NCBI RefSeq assembly: GCF_964204645.1
Contig: NC_134030.1
Span: forward strand, 11,902,278 to 11,966,277
Length of the DNA stretch: 64,000 nucleotides
Reading direction: 5' to 3'
From: Tubulanus polymorphus
Lineage: Eukaryota > Nemertea > Palaeonemertea > Tubulaniformes > Tubulanidae
Shown: piece by piece, positions 57,622 to 64,000 of the stretch
Position numbering within the stretch: position 1 is the stretch's first letter
How the letters are laid out: each line of letters opens with the position of its first letter
Made by a program: the position numbers and the translations under genes
The notes under the pieces: generated by a model
What the model saw: the letters and a program-made list of their open reading frames with translations, nothing else
Databases searched by the model: none
What the model was told of the DNA's origin: nothing

Positions 57622-58570
57622 TCTTCACCTGTCCCAAGGGAATTCCTTCCTTGCCACAATCAGTTTCTTCGCTTGCCGTAATCAAAATAATTTATGATTG
57701 TATTTTTTCCACAGTTGTTAATTTTACAAAGACCATACAGGGAAGTGAGAGTCGATGAATGAAAATCACTTGTACGGATAGGGTTAAACAATTGATTTTT
57801 GCACTTGGCCATTGCCCATATTGGAACAAGTTGTTGGTATTTGGTCTATTTTGCAATTTCTCGGGATGTCGAAATATGGATATATCAATAAAGTTTAACA
57901 TCTATTCTGTGGAAGGTGTATATCACAGTCTAGTGTTCTTGCTTCAACATCTGATTATATCATCAGTCCTGATCCTTCATCCAAAATTGTACATATATTG
58001 AAGCAATAGTTATTTAACACTTATACAATTATATAGAATTTTATTCTATTAGAAAAATCTTTGATTTCAGAGTACTTGCAGCATTCATTTTAACATAAAC
58101 ACTTTAATCGAATATTAACAATTCACTAGAGTTGTCATTTTAAAACATGAAGACAATCCTTAGCAGATGTTCCCACTGTAATGTTTAAGATTCTATCTTC
58201 CTCCTTTGCCTTGTGAGGTTTATTTTGAGAGGAATTGTAGTATTTTCCGGCAATTCAGCTTTCTGAAAAACCGTTTCATCATTCATTTGATTAATTATTT
58301 TTTGAATTAGATTTTTGAATCAAAATTAAAATTTAAGTTTTGACCCAAATTAATTTGAAACCACTTCATCTGAATATGATTTGATTTCAGATTGAAAATG
58401 TTTTGTTCAGGTTTGTGCACTTTCATCACCATGTAAAAGCTGAATCTTTTATTGTTTCCGTTTCAAAAACAGTGTGCACTAGCTTTTAGTAATTATGTTC
58501 TCTTAGTGTTTTTAGTTATTGTGTTCCTGCAGTTTATCTAAACAAGCTTGAATTAAAAGACCATTTTAAT
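57622..58570. other. No gene seen
   Basis: AT-rich sequence without recognisable motifs. Confidence 0.5.
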
Positions 58571-58804
58571 TCAAATCCCTTGTAGTGAATGTACTGGGGT
58601 TACTGTTGTCGATGGCTGCAGTGGTGATGTTACTAAAGTCCTTTCTGGTGGGGATGGGGTTTTTGTGCTAAATACTGATTGTACTGGATATGGAGATGGT
58701 GATGATGATAATAATGGACTTATAGTTGATTTCTTGACAGTACAATGTTCTTCTTTGCCATCACTTTCACCAGATTCGATGTCAATGGATGTAACAAATG
58801 TGAG
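58571..58804 (-). CDS. Candidate terminal exon, Ser/Pro-rich
   Basis: An acceptor TTTTTCGCCTTTAG precedes 58804 on the minus strand. The open frame (78 codons) reads LTFVTSIDIESGESDGKEE then a Ser/Pro/Thr-rich tail (STISPLLSSSPSPYP) and ends in TGA. It could be the last exon of the decayed helicase-containing gene upstream or of an unrelated gene. No domain recognised. Confidence 0.35.
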   Translation of the reverse strand, partial: LTFVTSIDIESGESDGKEEHCTVKKSTISPLLSSSPSPYPVQSVFSTKTPSPPERTLVTSPLQPSTTVTPVHSLQGI

Positions 58805-59089
58805 CTAAAGGCGAAAAACAATTACGGCAACTCCCATCACTCGGTGCAGTCTTTAGACATGGGGGTGTCCTCTCAATAAATCATGTCAATGCTTTATATT
58901 GTAATTATGTACACAATTTAATATTTATTGAGAAATGAAATTTATATTATTTGCTGTTTCATGAGAGTCTTGCAATTCTTAAGAAAAACATGTGGCTTGA
59001 ATATGAGTTGCCTCTTAGCAACATAAATGCACTACATATCATAAAAAGAAAGGGTAGCTGCATTATAGATATGTAAATTTGCAAGCATG

Positions 59090-59840
59090 CTACTTCTCCA
59101 AGCAACTTCTCTCTCTACAGCTTCTCCTGAGAGTGAAGCCAAGTATTTTTTTCTCAAGGTGAACATCATCTATAACAGAGTCCCAAACCATTTCAATTAT
59201 TTCTCCGTCGGATAAAATCTTACTGGCAAGTGTGTCAGAATCAATGATGACGTATTCTTCCAATGATGCTACCTGCTGGTTTGTGACAGCTGACAAATGG
59301 TCGTAACCATAAATTCTTACATTACCCAATGGTGAATTATCAAGACATTTTTGAAATTGCTGTAATCTTCCACATTTATAACCAAACTTTTTTATATAAA
59401 CAACCATAGATATTTCATCAACTATCATTATTTGAAGACTGTTTAATTTGATGGGCAATTCTGATGTTTTCTCATCGCTCAAGTTTCATAGGGAAATTTA
59501 GCTCAAATATTTATTGCTAATTATTGTGAATTGTTGTCGCTCCTATACTGTAAAAGGCGACACATGTTGGTGCAGTCAGGCACTCAGTTAAATCATCACA
59601 ATTTGCTGAAGTAGGAGCAAGAATTGTTGAAGCTTCATAATTGAAAGCCTTAACTAGATAATCTCCGGATTCTTCCAGTCCCTGCAATCTCATTATTATC
59701 TTTGCTCACATGTGTTACTATATTTAAGTTACCAGTGTTCTTTATGAGATTGCAAATAAAATACAAACTACAAACTACAGATGTGACCTTCCTGCACCAG
59801 CGCCGCCTGTGAGGAATAAATGAAATTGTGTAGTCCGTTA
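59090..59840 (-). pseudogene. PIF1-like helicase fragment
   Basis: Walker A appears as FLTGGAGAGRSH (about 59800), then STILAPTSANC matching motif Ia (LLLAPTG-like), then ATTIHNN, and then a 130-codon frame with LQIMIVDEISMV (Walker B) and a drifted GYDHLSAV in place of GDLxQLPPV. This is the superfamily 1 PIF1 order. Stops between the blocks and the missing C-terminal motifs show decay. PIF1 helicases occur as host genes and in Helitrons and other large elements; no Rep or Helitron ends are seen here. Confidence 0.65.
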
Positions 59841-59968
59841 CGAATATAAATGCACCTCTGCTATACTTTATAGAACATTTCTTTTTGCTGATTGTTCAAT
59901 TATCAAATTATTTTCCATGCAGTGTTTTTTTATTGTTCAATAGCGTAGTTCCTGGTGATTTATGTAAT

Positions 59969-60005
59969 TAAGGAATCAATGTTTAATGTAAACATTGATT
60001 CCTTA
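59969..60005. repeat. Perfect 17-bp-arm palindrome with 3-nt loop
   Basis: TAAGGAATCAATGTTTA, ATG, then its exact reverse complement, with TATGTAAT and ATGTAATC outside. Same architecture as the palindrome at 2438-2473 but a different sequence. Confidence 0.92.
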
Positions 60006-60887
60006 TGTAATCAAGGTTTAAATATCTTTGAATTTATTAATGAATAGAGATGTGAGTGCTAATCATTAGACTGTTGCACATACACACACCATGGGCAATT
60101 TATTTCTTGTTTGATAACCGTTTGAACCTTCATATACAGATTCATAAATTCAATGGGGATTACATTACCTAAGTCGATTTCGTGGTCCTCGTCTTCATGG
60201 TTGAACTTTTAGTTTTCTTTGGTCTGGATTATGTTGGAGAAGGTTGCAACATATTGTTCAGTGACATATGTTCTTTCTGTAACATTCAGATTGGTCTTAA
60301 CACTGTTTGCCACTGCCGGGTATTGTTTTAAACGTATTTTGTCAGTATTTAGTACGATTTGGATTGGGCGGAAGTAGTATGTAGTTTAAGTGTATACGTG
60401 GGTGAAATTCCCGAGAGAATTGAGTATTGAATTAGGTCTTCCTTAGGAAACCACGGTATGTGTTTTTTCCTTCATTTATTTAGGTAATGTGTAAACATTT
60501 GTTAGAGCTATAGATTTATAGTTGTGTAGCTTGCTCTTTATTAGTGAAGATTGATTTTGAAACGTTGGCATTTTGCACTTGCTGTGGTGGCAGCACCTTA
60601 CTGCTGTTCATTTTCTAATTTGATTGCCAGGCGGTATCTGTGTCTACATCTGTACAATACGTTGCTGTAGTACTTAGTAGTCTAATTTTCTTATATTTCA
60701 GTTAATTGTTATGTGAACAGTTTAATAAAGAACAACGAATTAACGTATATCCTACAAAAGTCTTGTTTGTAATTTCTACGACAAAAGTTGACTAAAAGGG
60801 CCGTTATACTTTCCTCTTAACGTATTCGTCATGTGTAGGAGGTGAAGGACTGTAATTTTTTTACGGTATTTCGGGTATCCCCATCAC
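60006..60887. other. No gene seen
   Basis: AT-rich sequence without motif. Confidence 0.5.
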
Positions 60888-61276
60888 TTATGATTCTCTA
60901 TTTGGTGAAGAAGGCCTCTTTTCCCTTAGATCCTTAGGTCCTTGGGTTGGAGTCCCAGCATCTTTGTTCTTTCGGTCTGATTTCTTCAGTGGTTGCTTAT
61001 CAGAGTCGGCCAAATGTGTTGGAAGATCGTTGATCTGTCCTTGTTCAGATGGCATTGGATTTGCCATTCTCGTGACTTGCAGCAATCGCTTCTTGAAAAT
61101 GAAATTGCCGCCACATGTCGTATATGTCGGATGCTATACGCAATGTGACATTCAACCCATGTGTGTTCAAAACCTCTTAAAATGACGCAGTGGTATGGTC
61201 CTGTCAAAATATCTCCATAAGGTTTTAGCATTTCTTCGATAATGCTGTGGGCACAGTTTGCTGGTACTCCCTCCAT
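60888..61276 (-). pseudogene. RRM-like ORF1/gag-type fragment
   Basis: Two frames, joined by one frameshift near 61100, read MEGVPANCAHSIIEEMLKPY with GDILTGPYHCVI, then MANPMPSEQG and a basic, Pro/Ser-rich tail (QPLKKSDRKNKDAGTPTQGP). The first part resembles the single RRM-like fold seen in ORF1 or gag-like proteins of some invertebrate elements. Only an approximate classification is possible. Confidence 0.4.
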
Positions 61277-61734
61277 TCTTACAATCGTCTGAGTCTCCAG
61301 GGGTGATCTAAATCTGATGGTAGCGTCTCACTGTGATATTTGATGCTTTTCATTATGTTTTTCAATACGGAAGATTTGCAGAAAATGCCAAGGTTATTGA
61401 AGTTGAAATCAATTATCTTCTCTTTTGCACTGTCGAGAAGTGACATCATTCGTTAGAACCTCGCACATTGCTCTTAAATCCTGTTTCTTGAATTCCATTC
61501 GGAATATAGGCAAAAGAGGAAAGTTTTCAAAGTCTTCTGTGATCATCCTATTACCGAAAGGTTCTCTCATGGTGCAATAAATCCATGACTGAAAAATGTC
61601 TGTGCAGTCACTTTTCTAAATTCTTTGCAGAGAGCATAACAAAAGTACATCAGTACAGTTCAACGTTCAAAGGTAAATAGATTGTTTGCTGCTATAGCTG
61701 CAGTTGGCTTGGTAAATTGATCATTAGCGATCAG

Positions 61735-62110
61735 GAGGTTTTAAACCCGAACATAACTGTTTGCAATTGTACCATAGAGTTGCCCAATTTCCATCCACTT
61801 CTCTACTGCCAGAAAAACATATAGACAGATAGATAGACAGACAGATCATAATCATTGTTATAAAAGGATTCGACAGTAGAGCGAGCAGGAGGGTTTAAAC
61901 CCAAACATGACTCGAAGTGGAATTGTACCATAGAGTTGCCATATTCCCATCCACCTCTGTACTACCAGAAATACATATAGACAGATGGACTGATGGACGG
62001 ACAAATCGTAAACATAAATATAAAGTAATATCACAGTAGAGCGAGTGGGAGGGCTTAAACCAGAACATAACTCTATGGAATGTCCCATGGAGTTGTTGTA
62101 GAATACAGTT
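61735..62110. repeat. ~145-bp tandem repeat, 2.5 copies
   Basis: Units share GGAGGNTTAAACCNGAACAT, ACCATAGAGTTGCC, CCATCCACNTCTNTACT and AGACAGATNGACNGA. The minus-strand reading WMEIGQLYGTI resembles WMGKGQWYEII of the decayed gene at 45.2 kb, so this looks like another amplified fragment of the same family. Confidence 0.8.
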
Positions 62111-62323
62111 TGTACATCTCTGTGAACCGTTGAAATAATCATATATGAGCGGAATATCTGGATAATCTGATAGTACTGATAGTAATTGATCTGGATTATT
62201 TATTCCTTCATCAGGATTAATGTCCAACAGTTTGTTTATATGGTAACCATTAAATGAAAGAGATTGGTATGCCTGTCTGTAGTGGACCCATTTTTGAGCA
62301 GACATTTTTGTATATTTCTTCAA
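61895..62323 (-). pseudogene. Degenerate fragment ending in the 145-bp repeats
   Basis: A 142-codon frame begins MKKYTKMSAQKWVHYRQAYQ and runs into the repeat units (GSTEVDGNMATLWYNST). No recognised domain in the N-terminal part. Through the repeat it is linked to the conserved family at 44-47 kb. Confidence 0.3.
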
Positions 62324-63270
62324 GCTTTAATTTTCTAGGTCTTATTTGATCTCTCTTTGCTGTTACGTCAGTTTCAATTTTATTGGTTTCAGATTTTAGG
62401 GTTTTATTAAGAACTTATGGCCTACACTATCAGGTTCGAGACACCCTGCGCACTTAAATGCTTCCACAGTACCAATGATCAAAATGCAGTCTGTGTGGTA
62501 AAGTGAATTACAAGAGGTACAGTATTCATGGTTGTTTACCTTTCGATTTTCTACTTTCTCTATAATACAAATTTAGGCACCATAACGGAATGCTGAATGT
62601 CGCCTCCTATTTGCTCTTTTCAATAGATTTATAGTCTTGATAGTTTGAACGAGTGTTAGTTTCATATCTTCCAGTTCATTTTCGACGTTTTGATTTTGGT
62701 CTTTAGATTTTCCATTATCGTATAGTTCTGGGTCTCTTTTTTCCTAATGTTGAATGGCTGAGATCCAAATTAAGCATCCTATATAGCATAGGACCACTAG
62801 TACTGCCAATACTACGGTTTTGATATGAGTTTGCAGAATGTGATATGCCATTTTTATTCTGAGGTCGTCAAGAGGAACCATGCGCTTAAGACATGGATAG
62901 CTATGATGTTGCTAACCCCTGATTTCCCATTATTATGCTCTGGTATACGAGATCTCCGATGATAAAAGTTAGAGCGTGAATTATTTATATCTAGAATTAT
63001 TCTAAATGGGCTTTCTAACGCCTCTTTCAATGGCCCAAAAGTCATTTTTAAGTTTTTGGCATTATCTTATGCCTCACAATGGCCGACGAATTGCAACTAT
63101 CGTGGCTATTGGGTGATAGTCCATTAACTATGGAGAAAACCATTTTTTTATTCCCACCCCCCTGATCGATTCCTGTCATAATACAAAATTCATCATGAAA
63201 GTTAGGATGGAACTGGAGATTTTTTATTTTGTATAGATGTATTGTGTGTCTCTGTGCTTGTACATGGAAA
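62324..63270. other. No gene seen
   Basis: Sequence without recognised motif; one 63-codon frame at 62854-63045 has no support. Confidence 0.5.
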
Positions 63271-63579
63271 TCATCTGTGATTATATAGGATCCATCGGAA
63301 GTTTTCTTCTATATGTACAGTAGTTAATCTCGAGGATTTCTTCACCACTATAACATAAGTAGCAAATGATATTTCTGCAGCAGTTGGGAATACAGGTATA
63401 TCAAGGTTCTTCAAATCTCTCTTCAAATCAAGAACACAAAGATTCATTGACATTTTTTGTCTCAACTTAATGTCAACAGCCTGTTTTGGGGTGTGTATAT
63501 GGAAGAGTTTCAACTCGGCTTCAATTAAGGCTGCATTCGTAATTGTGGGATACCTTTTGAAAAAATTGGCAAATGACAA
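63271..63579 (-). CDS. Unrecognised 102-codon frame
   Basis: Reads MSFANFFKRYPTITNAALIE then a Lys/Leu-rich middle (KLRQKMSMNLCVLDLKRDLK) and IPVFPTAAEISFATYVIVVK. Composition is protein-like and codon use is plausible, but I recognise no family. Possibly an exon of a decayed element that includes the fragments at 59-61 kb. Confidence 0.25.
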   Translation of the reverse strand: MSFANFFKRYPTITNAALIEAELKLFHIHTPKQAVDIKLRQKMSMNLCVLDLKRDLKNLDIPVFPTAAEISFATYVIVVKKSSRLTTVHIEENFRWILYNHR

Positions 63580-64000
63580 GCAGAATTTTGGATAACACTT
63601 TATTATGATGGTATATTCTTTTCAACAAAATCTTTCAATTTATTGGTACAACTATTTAGCTTGTTTCTTGATGCCGACACTGGGGTACAGACTACTGGTA
63701 TATTTGATTTTAATTGTGATTGCAATAAAGAAAGTTATATTTCTGATTGAATATTTGATTTTTTCAAATTGATACTTCATTTTCCAATTCTATAATTCTT
63801 TGAGATGTGTCAGAGTTTTACCACATGGCGTTTATTTCTAGATTTGATTCTTCGTGTTGAGTTGTTTAGGATCTAAGCATGGCAGTGATCAGCTAACGTT
63901 GGCCCATCTTTATGATTTTGAGAACTTATGAGCTCTAGTTTCCTTTTACGTAGGCATGCTTAACACATTAGCACTCAAGCCGCTGAGAAAATGGCCTGTC
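63580..64000. other. No gene seen at the right edge
   Basis: No motif or repeat recognised. Confidence 0.5.

Overview
This window looks like repeat-rich nuclear DNA of a multicellular animal, most likely an aquatic invertebrate. Coding sequence is sparse, several genes have GT-AG introns, and the mobile elements (Copia of GalEa type, Ty3/Gypsy, Penelope-like, piggyBac, Merlin-like, Harbinger-like) are a typical metazoan mix. The species cannot be named from the sequence. No bacterial operon, rRNA gene or CRISPR array is visible.

Layout. 1-1188: flank with a poly-C tract and a foldback. 1196-12959: a complete 11.8-kb DNA transposon with 45-bp terminal inverted repeats (one mismatch) and a 7-bp target duplication (TATCAAA). 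It carries one minus-strand gene that I reconstruct as 12 exons (6765 nt, 2254 residues, frame kept across every junction). In order the protein holds an SGNH hydrolase, a C2H2-like finger, a Ulp1/C48 cysteine protease, a Ser/Thr-rich repeat, a GATA-like finger, a Mutator-like DDE transposase core, a SWIM finger, two C2H2-like fingers and a PHD finger. This is the main candidate for an undescribed system. 12967-22230: no convincing gene; tandem and subterminal repeats. 22231-24643: a Harbinger-like element with identical 33-bp TIRs and TAA duplications, containing a tandem-repeat element whose monomers carry CTCF-consensus-like motifs, and a 391-bp MITE with a tRNA-like core.

25528-34080: a three-level nest. 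A decayed conserved gene was split by a Copia element (221-bp LTRs, TAGAT duplication), which in turn received a piggyBac element with an intact two-exon transposase (TTAA duplication) and a 1.1-kb unclassified insert. 34100-37830: a 5'-truncated Gypsy element lacking its RT catalytic segment. 38800-39506: a tentative small spliced gene. 39640-40535: Gypsy gag fragment and its LTR. 40547-42310: a Penelope-like element with GIY-YIG endonuclease and reverse transcriptase head to head, as expected from a 5' inversion. 44000-46960: a second decayed copy of the gene split at 25.5 kb, with a 37-bp tandem array. 48281-49481: second full copy of the CTCF-motif repeat. 51376-53786: a decayed second piggyBac. 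54299-54541: Merlin/ISXO2-like transposase fragment. 55790-57400: tandem array of about 405-bp units. 58571-63579: decayed pieces including a PIF1-like helicase and an RRM-like ORF1 fragment.

No host gene of known function was found. Most identifiable coding sequence is transposon-borne, and the two apparently intact transposase genes are the 1.2-13 kb fusion gene and the piggyBac at 29.2-32.3 kb. All names rest on motif recognition by eye; no database search was run.
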